This document shows, in pieces, positions 44,838-52,736 of a DNA stretch of 64,000 nucleotides. The stretch spans positions 21,516 through 85,515 of the forward strand of contig JAGDZP010000044.1 in NCBI GenBank assembly GCA_049115735.1. Direction: 5' to 3'. Each line of letters opens with the position of its first letter. Positions within the stretch are counted from its first letter, which is position 1. The position numbers and the translations under genes are program-made. The notes beneath the pieces are model-generated. The model was not told the DNA's origin and did no database searches. It was given only the letters and a program-made list of their open reading frames with translations. This stretch comes from CAXBNB01 sp049115735. GTDB taxonomy: Bacteria; Bacteroidota; Bacteroidia; Cytophagales; Cyclobacteriaceae.

Positions 44838-46286
44838 TTACCATGTGTAGAGTATAGGATAAGGATCATTTTGTATATTTTGCCATGTCCCGCTTGTTGC
44901 GCCAGCTGAAAAAACAGCTTCCCGCCATGGCAGTCTTTGATGTGTGGTCCAGTCAACACCCAAATCAGCGTTGTTATCCCATGTCAAGTTTACTTTCCCC
45001 GAATTATCAGCATTAACGGTAACCGACATACACCAGAAAAACCCATTATTCAAACCACCACGACCAATTCCATCCACACTGCTACCAACAGCCTTTAATA
45101 GCATCTCTTGAAGCAAATCACCACTACCAACCTCATCCAGGAAGGTCGTTCGGTCATCATCATCACGGGTTTCTTCTGCCACATATTTCTGAACACCATC
45201 AACTTCAACACTATGCCCGAATACAGTCGGTGAAGCTGTAATTGTATAAACCACTGACTCACCACTTAATGCTGTGTATGAATATATTCTTTTAAGTCCT
45301 GACGGACTCACCTCAACATTAGCATCTTCAGGTATATATAATATTCCTGCCAATACTGGCACAAAGTCACCGTAATTAGAATAGGCGTTAGCTATCCAAC
45401 CGTCATCACCCGCACAGTTGGCACGCACACAATCTCCCAAATTATCTGACAATGTTTGAGTTGTTTCATAGTAGCCTTCCTGGCTAAATAAAAGAATTCG
45501 ATAATCCTCAAAACCAGCAGGAACAGGTATCAAAGGCCAGTCACCTTCTATATCTATATCACCATTTTCATCGTATATAATAGCTGCACCTTCTATTCCT
45601 CCACCGGCCCAATCGGAATCAACTCTAAGGTCTCCATTGACAGAATAATCAAGAGTGCCATTGTTTGAGGTCAAATCCATAATCAGAACGGAAGCTTGTC
45701 CCCCAGAACCAGAAACTCGCGTGAGTGTATAGGTACTTTCTGTGTATTGCCAGGAGGTGGAGGTACCTGAAGCCATATCGGTAATCGTTCCGGAACTAAG
45801 ATCAGCAACTATTTCAGTCGCTTCAACAACCTTAGTATACGATCCTCCAGACCCGGAGAACCCTTCGTGCAAAAAGCCTTCACTTGTTGCGGAAACCTGA
45901 TATGCAAGCTCAGTACCTCCCTTAGTGAAGTAATAAACAAGAACACTTCCTGTTGCACTTGAACCACTTACAGCTTGATCAGAAGTTGTCAAAGAACCGG
46001 TGGTAATGTTTCCGGATGGCACAAAGTGATGCAAAGCCAAAGCGCTATGCTCAGTAGCAAATGACTTAGCATTTGCTATCTTATCAGTTAGTAGCGCATC
46101 TCCGGCTGCCCTCATATCTCCTATGTAAGTTGATAAAAACGAGCCCGGATTAAGTACACTGGATAGACCAACGCCATATAATTCGCTGTTGGACTTTTCC
46201 CCAGGATACTCAATTGGATCTTCCTCACAACCGACAAACATTGTCAGTGCAAGGCCTAAAAAACAGAGTAATTTTAAGTTTTTCAT
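44838..46286 (-). CDS. PUL-associated lipoprotein preceding SusC
   Basis: 482 residues from the ATG at 46284-46286 (a longer frame to 46343 lacks a usable signal). Lipobox M-F-V-G-C. Beta-rich body with many Ser/Gly/Thr-rich turns. It is homologous to the lipoprotein at 37141-38577: both have T-G-S/D-V-x-V-Y-Y/N, a following A/T-Y-Q-V-S, the D-G-V-x-x-Y-V/L-A-E-E-T/S stretch and a short C-terminal W. As the first gene of the operon it lies behind the paired operators at 46519-46557. Family and function are not recognised. A surface glycan-binding role like that of SusE/SusF is inferred from position, although SusE/F genes normally follow SusD. Confidence 0.65.
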   Translation of the reverse strand: MKNLKLLCFLGLALTMFVGCEEDPIEYPGEKSNSELYGVGLSSVLNPGSFLSTYIGDMRAAGDALLTDKIANAKSFATEHSALALHHFVPSGNITTGSLTTSDQAVSGSSATGSVLVYYFTKGGTELAYQVSATSEGFLHEGFSGSGGSYTKVVEATEIVADLSSGTITDMASGTSTSWQYTESTYTLTRVSGSGGQASVLIMDLTSNNGTLDYSVNGDLRVDSDWAGGGIEGAAIIYDENGDIDIEGDWPLIPVPAGFEDYRILLFSQEGYYETTQTLSDNLGDCVRANCAGDDGWIANAYSNYGDFVPVLAGILYIPEDANVEVSPSGLKRIYSYTALSGESVVYTITASPTVFGHSVEVDGVQKYVAEETRDDDDRTTFLDEVGSGDLLQEMLLKAVGSSVDGIGRGGLNNGFFWCMSVTVNADNSGKVNLTWDNNADLGVDWTTHQRLPWREAVFSAGATSGTWQNIQNDPYPILYTW

Positions 46287-46518
46287 AAAAGTGAAATAGA
46301 TTTTTAAACTATGAATAATGAATTGGCAAAACTCCAAACACAATCGACTCTAATCGTTCAGGCCCCTTTTTAAACAGCGTGAAAACAGAGTCTATTGGCA
46401 TAGGAGATAGTTCGGGTCAGCCAAACATTACCCGAACCGTTAACTAGTAATTTTAAATCGTCAATCGTGTGAGTAAATACTGAGTCATATATGATTGTTT
46501 TTAGTTGAAAATAGTATT

Positions 46519-46526
46519 ACACGTGT
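46519..46526. promoter_or_regulatory. LacI-type operator candidate, proximal of a pair
   Basis: ACACGTGT inside TATTACACGTGTTC, 233 bp before the lipoprotein start. The left arm (TATTACAC) matches the long palindromes and the right arm is degenerate. Together with the copy at 46550 it is one of two dyads in the 442-bp spacer 46287-46728, in which I see no gene. Confidence 0.65.
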
Positions 46527-46549
46527 TCTTGTATGCTTAATGCTATTTC

Positions 46550-46557
46550 ACACGTGT
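46550..46557. promoter_or_regulatory. LacI-type operator candidate, distal of a pair
   Basis: ACACGTGT inside TTTCACACGTGTAATAC. Here the right arm (GTGTAATA) matches the long palindromes. Its centre is 31 bp from the centre of the copy at 46519, close to three helical turns, so both would face the same side of the DNA. The pair lies upstream of the SusC operon and downstream of the LacI-type gene. Confidence 0.65.
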
Positions 46558-46728
46558 AATACAAATTACGATATTATAAATGAGTATTCAAAATTAATTT
46601 TAGATTTTTTGGAAAATCAAAAAGCAAATTCGTGACATTCTGTAGAAATTGTTCGAAAATTATTGCACCGTCTTGCCCTTTATCTACAGCATTTTTACTC
46701 GAACTACTCCTTATTATATAAGCGAATT

Positions 46729-47763
46729 TTAATGGCTATTAGAACGTTTATTTTGATAGTCCTTTACACTTTCCCTCATTATGATTTCACCATCAAAAAT
46801 CTCGTCATCCATTTCAGAATTATCAGACTCAATCATCTTAATAAGGTTTTCTACTGCCTTAACACTTGCTTCTTTTTCAAAAAGATTTACCGTTGTTAAA
46901 GGAGGTTGAACCAGGCTAGATATCAGAACATTTCCAAACCCTGCCACGGCCAAATCTTCAGGAATTGACAACCCTTCTGAAGCACAAGCATCATAAACAC
47001 CTAAAGCAATTGAGTCGTTTACACAGAGCACAGCCTCTGGCCTCTCTTCACTTGTTTGGAGAAACAATTTAAAAGCATCACAACCATTATCACGTTCCAA
47101 TTCGGACTTGATTATCCAGCTTTTTGGCTGTTCTATTCCAGCATCACTCAAAGCAGATTTAAACCCACTCAGACGCTCGTAAGATATATTAATTTGCTGA
47201 GGACCAGTGATATAAGCAAATTTTCTATACCCCCTCTTAATCATTTCCATGGTTAACTTATAAGACAGGTTATAGTCATCAAAGTATACGCCAGATGAAT
47301 CGAAAGTCCGCAAGTTCCTATCAAAAAACATTAAGGGTTTATGGTGTTTTTCTATCAATGAAAATGATTTGTCCGAAGAAGTATCGGAAGAAGGGTCTAT
47401 CAATATGCCATCGACATTCATAGACAACAATGTCTTAACACTGTTATATTCGATCTCTTCGTTTTCAAAGGAAACCATCATTAATATTTTGTAGCCGTGC
47501 TTAGCGGCCGTACTATACATATCCTCTATAACAGAGGCGAAAAACGAGTGATTAATTTTAGGTACTACGATCCCAATGGTGTGCGTCCTCTTAGTCGAAA
47601 GACTCCTGCCGATACCGTTAGGAATGTAGCCCAGTTGCTCAGCCATGTCCTTTACTTTCTGCCTTGTTTCAGGCGCAATATCAGAGTGATCCTGCAAGGC
47701 TTTGGTAACGGTAACCCGAGACACTTTTAATAGGTCTGCTATATATTGTTGATTAATTTTCAA
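46729..47763 (-). CDS. LacI/GalR-family transcriptional regulator, candidate master regulator of the locus
   Basis: 344 residues, typical family length. The N-terminal helix-turn-helix is complete (Y-I-A-D-L-L-K-V-S-R-V-T-V-T-K-A-L), followed by the hinge Y-I-P-N-G-I-G-R-S-L. The periplasmic-binding-protein-like effector domain starts at T-I-G-I-V-V-P-K-I and has G-I-L-I-D-P-S, F-F-D-R-N, R-G-Y-R-K-F-A-Y-I-T-G and A-V-L-C-V-N-D-S-I-A-L-G. It ends with L-T-T-V-N, usual in family members. It is transcribed toward the SusC operon and is divergent from the sugar permease. One operator candidate (47872) lies in that divergent spacer, which suggests autoregulation. The effector is presumably a sugar released from the glycan (inference). 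Bacteroidota PULs more often use SusR or hybrid two-component systems, so a LacI-type master is less common. Confidence 0.93.
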   Translation of the reverse strand: MKINQQYIADLLKVSRVTVTKALQDHSDIAPETRQKVKDMAEQLGYIPNGIGRSLSTKRTHTIGIVVPKINHSFFASVIEDMYSTAAKHGYKILMMVSFENEEIEYNSVKTLLSMNVDGILIDPSSDTSSDKSFSLIEKHHKPLMFFDRNLRTFDSSGVYFDDYNLSYKLTMEMIKRGYRKFAYITGPQQINISYERLSGFKSALSDAGIEQPKSWIIKSELERDNGCDAFKLFLQTSEERPEAVLCVNDSIALGVYDACASEGLSIPEDLAVAGFGNVLISSLVQPPLTTVNLFEKEASVKAVENLIKMIESDNSEMDDEIFDGEIIMRESVKDYQNKRSNSH

Positions 47764-47871
47764 TTGCCCAGTTGCTTAAGTTTTGAAGGAGTTGTTCATA
47801 CACCTCCACCTGCAATTTGTGCTAAATTCGGCAAAAATCACTAATAATCCAATAATATTATTGATTTACTT

Positions 47872-47879
47872 ACACGTGT
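47872..47879. promoter_or_regulatory. LacI-type operator candidate between regulator and permease
   Basis: ACACGTGT inside CTTACACGTGTTATAT, 108 bp before the regulator start (47763, minus) and 80 bp before the permease start (47960, plus). A TATAATTG sequence at 47893-47900 may be the plus-strand promoter element; the dyad would then overlap its upstream element. The same TATAATTG occurs next to the 25600 operator. Confidence 0.65.
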
Positions 47880-47959
47880 TATATTTTTTCATTATAATTG
47901 AAGCCAGTTTCAAAAAGCTGAATTAATTCTTGAGCAAATAATACTAATCAACTAACAAA

Positions 47960-48883
47960 ATGACCATCATATACGCTTTAATCGCTGTTTTAGCCTGGGG
48001 TACCTGGATTGCTCCTTCTCAAAATGTGAACATTGAAGGTCAGCAGACAAGGACATTTTACGTGACTATTGCAGTTTTACTATTAGCCATATTAGCCACC
48101 GTATTTGTTGGCCTTGATGGCCTCAACTCAACTACCTTTTGGTATCCATTCATTGGAGGACTAATATGGGCTGTCAGTGGATGGAGCGCATTCGTTGGAA
48201 CGAGCAATTTAGGAATGGCTAAGGCTTTTGGAATTTGGGCACCAATGAACATAGTAGTATCTATTTTATGGGGCGTAATACTTTTCGGTGAGTTTGCAGA
48301 TATTGAAACCAATGCCCTTTTGTTGGCCATTTTTGCATTCGTGATAATTGTAGCGGGTATCCTGATCATAATATTCGCCGGAGGTGGGGATGAGGATAGT
48401 GATGAAGGGAAGTCCAAATTTGTTGGGCTTTTGGGAGCCTTGGGTGCAGGTGTTGGTTTTGCTACCTACTTTGTGCCCATTACATGGGGAAGCAAAAATG
48501 CAGGGGCTGCATTTGAAGGATTTAACATGTGGATAGGTACACTACCTTTAGCAGTGGGCATGTTCATAGGCAGTAGCATACTTATGGTTATTTCAAGGTC
48601 CTCTCCTAAACTTGAAAAGGGAAGCGATTATGCAAGAGTACTTAGTACGGGAATCCTTTGGGGTATCGGTAACTACGGTGCACTCGCCCTGGTCGACCTT
48701 ATTGGTGCTGGCAAAGGGTTTACAATTGCTCAGCTATGCGTAGTAGTAAATGCGCTTGTGGGCGTGTTTATTTTGAAAGAACCTGATCCTAAATCAAGAG
48801 CGGCTAAATTGACCCTCCTTGGAGTGTTAATAGCCATCATTGGTGGGGTCATACTTATGAATTTCGAGAATATTATTAATTAA
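47960..48883 (+). CDS. DMT-superfamily sugar permease (GlcU/RhaT-like)
   Basis: 307 residues with about ten transmembrane segments and no signal peptide. The N-terminus (M-T-I-I-Y-A-L-I-A-V-L-A-W-G-T-W-I-A-P-S) and the two-fold repeated layout (about 1-140 and 150-307) fit the glucose/ribose porter and L-rhamnose permease branch of the drug/metabolite transporter superfamily. It is likely to carry a monosaccharide or uronate released from the glycan across the inner membrane. It heads the plus-strand operon, 80 bp after an operator dyad and 7 bp before the aldehyde dehydrogenase. Confidence 0.8.
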   Translation: MTIIYALIAVLAWGTWIAPSQNVNIEGQQTRTFYVTIAVLLLAILATVFVGLDGLNSTTFWYPFIGGLIWAVSGWSAFVGTSNLGMAKAFGIWAPMNIVVSILWGVILFGEFADIETNALLLAIFAFVIIVAGILIIIFAGGGDEDSDEGKSKFVGLLGALGAGVGFATYFVPITWGSKNAGAAFEGFNMWIGTLPLAVGMFIGSSILMVISRSSPKLEKGSDYARVLSTGILWGIGNYGALALVDLIGAGKGFTIAQLCVVVNALVGVFILKEPDPKSRAAKLTLLGVLIAIIGGVILMNFENIIN

Positions 48884-48890
48884 AGTTAGA

Positions 48891-50381
48891 ATGAGCAAAT
48901 TTGAGTTGCCCAACAAACCTTTCTCCTACAAGAATTTTATAAATGGAGAGTATATAAACTCTTCTAGTAATCAATCTTTCACACGAGAAAGTCCTGGGCA
49001 TGGGAAGATTATTGGCGAATACCCATTAAGTACTAAAGAGGATACGGATGAGGCCATACAAGTCGCCAAAAAGGCTTTTTATGAAAGCGAATGGGCTAAT
49101 TTGGCGGGCTCAGATCGTGAACAAATAATAAGAAAAACTTCTGAGATAATCAGAAGACGCGCTGAGGAGTTGGCACTCATAGAAACCCTGGAAAGCGGTA
49201 AACCAATCTCCCAGGCGATAGATGAAATGGAATGGGCTGCTGGCATTTGGGACTATGCCTCCACGCTCGCCAGACACATTGCAGGTGATGTCAATACTAA
49301 CGTAGGGAATGACATGACTGCCATGATGCAAAAGGTACCTGTGGGGGTTGTAGGAATGATTACTCCGTGGAATTTTCCACTGTTGATCATTTCACAAAAA
49401 CTACCTATAGCCCTTGCAGCTGGCTGTACAGCAGTCATAAAACCATCTGAAATGACTCCTGGGACCACACTTCTTTTGGGAGAAATCTTGAAAGAGGCAG
49501 GATTGCCTGACGGAGTGGTGAACATATTAGCAGGCTATGGAGACCCAGTGGGACAAACACTGGCTGAAAGTGATGACGTAGACATGATCACCTTTACCGG
49601 GTCCACAGCAGTGGGCAAGCATATAGTAAGGGCATCAGCAAGTAACTTGAAGAAAGTAGAACTGGAACTTGGAGGCAAAAATCCCCAAATAATCTTCCCA
49701 GATGCAGATATAGACACTCTGATTGATGCGGTTGTCTTTGGAATATATTTTAATATGGGGGAATGCTGCAACAGCGGAAGCCGCATTATTATTCATGAAG
49801 ATGTGGCAGATGGTTTTCTTGAAAAGGTGCTGGAGCATGCAAAAAAGGTGAAGGTTGGAGATCCATTAGACCCAACAGTCAAGGTTGGCGCCATTATAAA
49901 TAACGCTCAGTTTGATAAGATAATGGGGTATATTCAATCCGGCAAAAGCCAGGGCGCTGAAGTGTGTCTTGGTGGTAATGCTATTGAGGGGACCGAAGGT
50001 CACTTTATCGAACCAACGGTATTCACAGAAGTTCAGCCGGAAATGGATATAGCCAAAGAAGAAATATTTGGTCCAGTACTCTCTATCATCAAATTTAAGA
50101 CTGTAGAAGAAGCCATAGCGATTGCCAATGGCACAGACTATGGCTTATCAGCAGGTGTTTGGACGAAAGATCTGGATACTGCAATGATAATGACCAGAAA
50201 AATAGAAGCTGGAACCGTGTGGGTAAACAATTGGATGTCCGGGTATCCGGAAATTCCATTTGGAGGCATGAAGCAAAGTGGATTAGGCAGGGAATTGGGT
50301 CCTCATAGTATTGATGAATTTATGGAGATTCGATCTGTGCTTATTAAGACTGGAGCGACTCCAGGTAATTGGGCAGAATAA
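48891..50381 (+). CDS. NAD(P)-dependent aldehyde dehydrogenase
   Basis: 496 residues, full length for the betaine/aldehyde dehydrogenase type. The cofactor-binding segment is T-P-W-N-F-P and I-K-P-S-E. Then come F-T-G-S-T-A-V-G, catalytic Glu259 in L-E-L-G-G-K-N-P, catalytic Cys293 in F-N-M-G-E-C-C-N-S-G-S-R, and E-E-I-F-G-P-V-L-S. The C-terminal P-F-G-G-M-K-Q-S-G-L-G-R-E is also standard. It is cytoplasmic. In this operon it probably oxidises a sugar-derived or short-chain aldehyde. It lacks the features of CoA-acylating methylmalonate-semialdehyde dehydrogenases as far as can be seen. Confidence 0.95.
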   Translation: MSKFELPNKPFSYKNFINGEYINSSSNQSFTRESPGHGKIIGEYPLSTKEDTDEAIQVAKKAFYESEWANLAGSDREQIIRKTSEIIRRRAEELALIETLESGKPISQAIDEMEWAAGIWDYASTLARHIAGDVNTNVGNDMTAMMQKVPVGVVGMITPWNFPLLIISQKLPIALAAGCTAVIKPSEMTPGTTLLLGEILKEAGLPDGVVNILAGYGDPVGQTLAESDDVDMITFTGSTAVGKHIVRASASNLKKVELELGGKNPQIIFPDADIDTLIDAVVFGIYFNMGECCNSGSRIIIHEDVADGFLEKVLEHAKKVKVGDPLDPTVKVGAIINNAQFDKIMGYIQSGKSQGAEVCLGGNAIEGTEGHFIEPTVFTEVQPEMDIAKEEIFGPVLSIIKFKTVEEAIAIANGTDYGLSAGVWTKDLDTAMIMTRKIEAGTVWVNNWMSGYPEIPFGGMKQSGLGRELGPHSIDEFMEIRSVLIKTGATPGNWAE

Positions 50382-50428
50382 CAGATGAAATAAAAAACAT
50401 CATTTATTCTAATGTAAGAGTTTAAATT

Positions 50429-50440
50429 TTACACGTGAAA
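50429..50440. promoter_or_regulatory. Weak LacI-type operator candidate before the CoA transferase
   Basis: TTACACGTGAAA keeps the CACGTG core and one full arm (TTACAC), while the other arm differs at one position. It ends 4 bp before the ATG of the CoA transferase, overlapping the ribosome-binding region, in the 63-bp spacer after the aldehyde dehydrogenase. It could be an internal control point or chance. Confidence 0.4.
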
Positions 50441-50444
50441 GTAA

Positions 50445-51998
50445 ATGTTTGAAATTATAGATTATAAAGCAGCTGCCAATCATATCAAAGATGGCTCTGT
50501 GGTGGCTTTTGGTGGTGCTGGTGCCGGGCATGCTGTTCCGGACAAGGTTATGGAGGGAATAGGTCAACATTTCCTGGAAAGCGGTCACCCTAAAGATTTG
50601 AGAACGGTCCATCCTTGCGGAATTGGAGACAATGATGTGCGGGGATTGAACCACTTGGCCCATGAAGGATTAATCAACACCGATATAGGAGGCTTTTGGG
50701 GCAATGCCCCAAAAATGATTGCTCTGGCTAAAAGCAATAAAATAAAAGGCTACAACCTACCACAAGGTATATTAAGTCACCTAATGAGGGCAAGTGCTTC
50801 AGGAAAACCGGGTATAGTAACCAAAGTTGGGCTAAAAACATTTGTAGATCCCAGACTGGAAGGTGGTAGGATAAATGACGTAACCACAGAAGATATTGTC
50901 CACCCTATACAGATAAAGGGTGAGGACTACCTGTTTTATGAGTCATTCAAAATTGATGTGGCAATTATCAGAGGTACATCAGTGGACCAAGAAGGCAACC
51001 TAACCATGGAAGAGGAAGTAGGCTTTTTCTCTATGCTATCTATTGCGCAGGCTGCAAAAACGAACAGGGGTATCGTTATAGCTCAGGTGAAAAACATCAA
51101 CAAAGGTCATTGCGACCCGGGTAGAGTAAAAGTACCTGGGGTATTAATTGACTATGTTGTGCAAGATACCGGTCAGGAAATGACATTCCTTTCAAAATTT
51201 GACCCGGCACTTGTCAAACGAGACTTTGAATATGTAGCTGAAGAATTGAAACTTGAAGGCCTAAAAAGGGTTGTAAGCCGTAGGGCCGCCAAAGAGCTAT
51301 ATAAAGGTGCATTTGTCAATCTGGGCTATGGTATGTCAGACGGTGTTCCTATTGTTGCTCAGGATGAAGGATTCGAGGATCAACTTACATTTATGATCGA
51401 ACAGGGTCCGACGGGAGGCATTCCCACAACCGGTCTAAACTTCGGTGCTATGTATAATCCTGGCTCCATAGTGGATGATGGTTATCAATTCGACTTCTTT
51501 CAGGGTGGCGGTTTAGATATTGCCTATCTGGGTTTTGCACAAATTGACCAACATGGTAATGTGAACTCCAGTAGGTTTGGAAACATACTGACGGGCTGTG
51601 GTGGATTTATAGATATTTCTCAAAACGCCAAAAAGGTAGTTTTTTGTGGCTCCTTTGCCGTAAAGGCCCAGCTGGAAGTTTCAGATAATGGATTAGACAT
51701 AGTCAACCCGGGTAAATTCAATAAATTCATATCGAAAGTAGACCAGGTTACCTTCTCTTCTGAATATGCACTAGAACATGGCCAATCTGTCCTATACATT
51801 ACAGAGCGTGCAGTATTTGAATTAACTGCAGAGGGATTACTTTTGAAGGAAATTGCACCAGGTATAGATTTACAAAAGGACGTATTAGACCTGATGGACT
51901 TCAAGCCTATAATAAGCAAAGAACTGGCAATTATGGATGTGACCATATTCAGCAAAAACACTTTAGGCCTAAAAGAGCAAGCCACCAATCATGTCTGA
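50445..51998 (+). CDS. Acyl-CoA:acetate/3-ketoacid CoA-transferase family (YdiF-like, fused subunits)
   Basis: 517 residues, the size of single-chain CoA transferases that fuse alpha and beta parts. The alpha half contains V-A-F-G-G-A-G-A-G-H-A-V-P and I-I-R-G-T-S-V-D-Q-E-G-N. The beta half has V-N-L-G-Y-G-M-S-D-G-V-P and M-I-E-Q-G-P-T-G-G with Glu319 as the likely catalytic residue. It also has F-Q-G-G-G-L-D-I-A-Y-L-G-F-A-Q-I-D-Q-H-G-N-V-N. It would move CoA from one acyl-CoA to a free acid. It overlaps the enoyl-CoA hydratase gene by 8 bp, so the pair is coupled. A CoA-activation step in a glycan locus suggests that acids released from acyl decorations are used. Confidence 0.92.
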   Translation: MFEIIDYKAAANHIKDGSVVAFGGAGAGHAVPDKVMEGIGQHFLESGHPKDLRTVHPCGIGDNDVRGLNHLAHEGLINTDIGGFWGNAPKMIALAKSNKIKGYNLPQGILSHLMRASASGKPGIVTKVGLKTFVDPRLEGGRINDVTTEDIVHPIQIKGEDYLFYESFKIDVAIIRGTSVDQEGNLTMEEEVGFFSMLSIAQAAKTNRGIVIAQVKNINKGHCDPGRVKVPGVLIDYVVQDTGQEMTFLSKFDPALVKRDFEYVAEELKLEGLKRVVSRRAAKELYKGAFVNLGYGMSDGVPIVAQDEGFEDQLTFMIEQGPTGGIPTTGLNFGAMYNPGSIVDDGYQFDFFQGGGLDIAYLGFAQIDQHGNVNSSRFGNILTGCGGFIDISQNAKKVVFCGSFAVKAQLEVSDNGLDIVNPGKFNKFISKVDQVTFSSEYALEHGQSVLYITERAVFELTAEGLLLKEIAPGIDLQKDVLDLMDFKPIISKELAIMDVTIFSKNTLGLKEQATNHV

Positions 51999-52707
51999 TA
52001 CTGTACTGACATCTCTTCAGGACGGAGTATTTACGCTTACCCTCAACAACCCATCAAAACATAATTGCATGGGTTTTGAAATGTTGTATGCACTGCGAGA
52101 TGCATTTGACGAAGCTTCCGGTAACGATGATGTTAAAGTTGTAGTAATAACCGGAGCAGGTGAAAAGTCTTTTTCCACAGGTGCTAATATTAAAGAATTC
52201 AATGCACTCGTCGATAAGGATGTGAACAGGTGGATAGAAGATGGCAACAAGATTTTTAACCAGCTTGAAAAACTTGGCAAGCCAACTGTGGCATTAATCA
52301 ATGGCTATGCAATGGGTGGTGGTCTGGAGCTAGCGCTTTGTTGTGACTTTAGACTGGCAACTACCAATGCATTGCTGGCCAGCCCTGAACTAAAGAATGG
52401 CTGGCTACCTGGCTGGGGTGGTATGGCCAGGTTGCCTAGACTCATAGGTGAGGCAAATGCCAAACGAGTGGTTCTTTTAGCGCAGCATATAACAGCCGAG
52501 GAATCACTATCGCTAGGGTTGCTTACCAAAATTCTTCCAGAAGAAACCCTCGATGCAGAATTACAGGAATTTATTGCTATCCTTAAGGATATGAAACCAG
52601 AAATTTATTCCATGGCCAAAGATTCGCTTATGGATAGAACAAGAACAACAGAAGGTACAGACCTTCATTTTGATATAATGGCAGTTCATGCTGCCCGAAA
52701 ACAATAA
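51991..52707 (+). CDS. Enoyl-CoA hydratase/isomerase (crotonase family)
   Basis: 238 residues, slightly short for the family. The CoA/oxyanion-hole motifs are present: S-T-G-A-N-I-K-E-F and G-Y-A-M-G-G-G-L-E-L-A-L-C-C-D-F-R. Glu residues occur at both usual catalytic positions (G-G-L-E-L and S-P-E-L-K), supporting a true hydratase. The start lies within the end of the CoA transferase gene. Hydration of the product of the acyl-CoA dehydrogenase at 30462-31619 is the obvious link, although that gene is on a different operon. Confidence 0.92.
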   Translation: MSDTVLTSLQDGVFTLTLNNPSKHNCMGFEMLYALRDAFDEASGNDDVKVVVITGAGEKSFSTGANIKEFNALVDKDVNRWIEDGNKIFNQLEKLGKPTVALINGYAMGGGLELALCCDFRLATTNALLASPELKNGWLPGWGGMARLPRLIGEANAKRVVLLAQHITAEESLSLGLLTKILPEETLDAELQEFIAILKDMKPEIYSMAKDSLMDRTRTTEGTDLHFDIMAVHAARKQ

Positions 52708-52736
52708 TTTTTATCAAAAAACAAATTTTATCTTCA

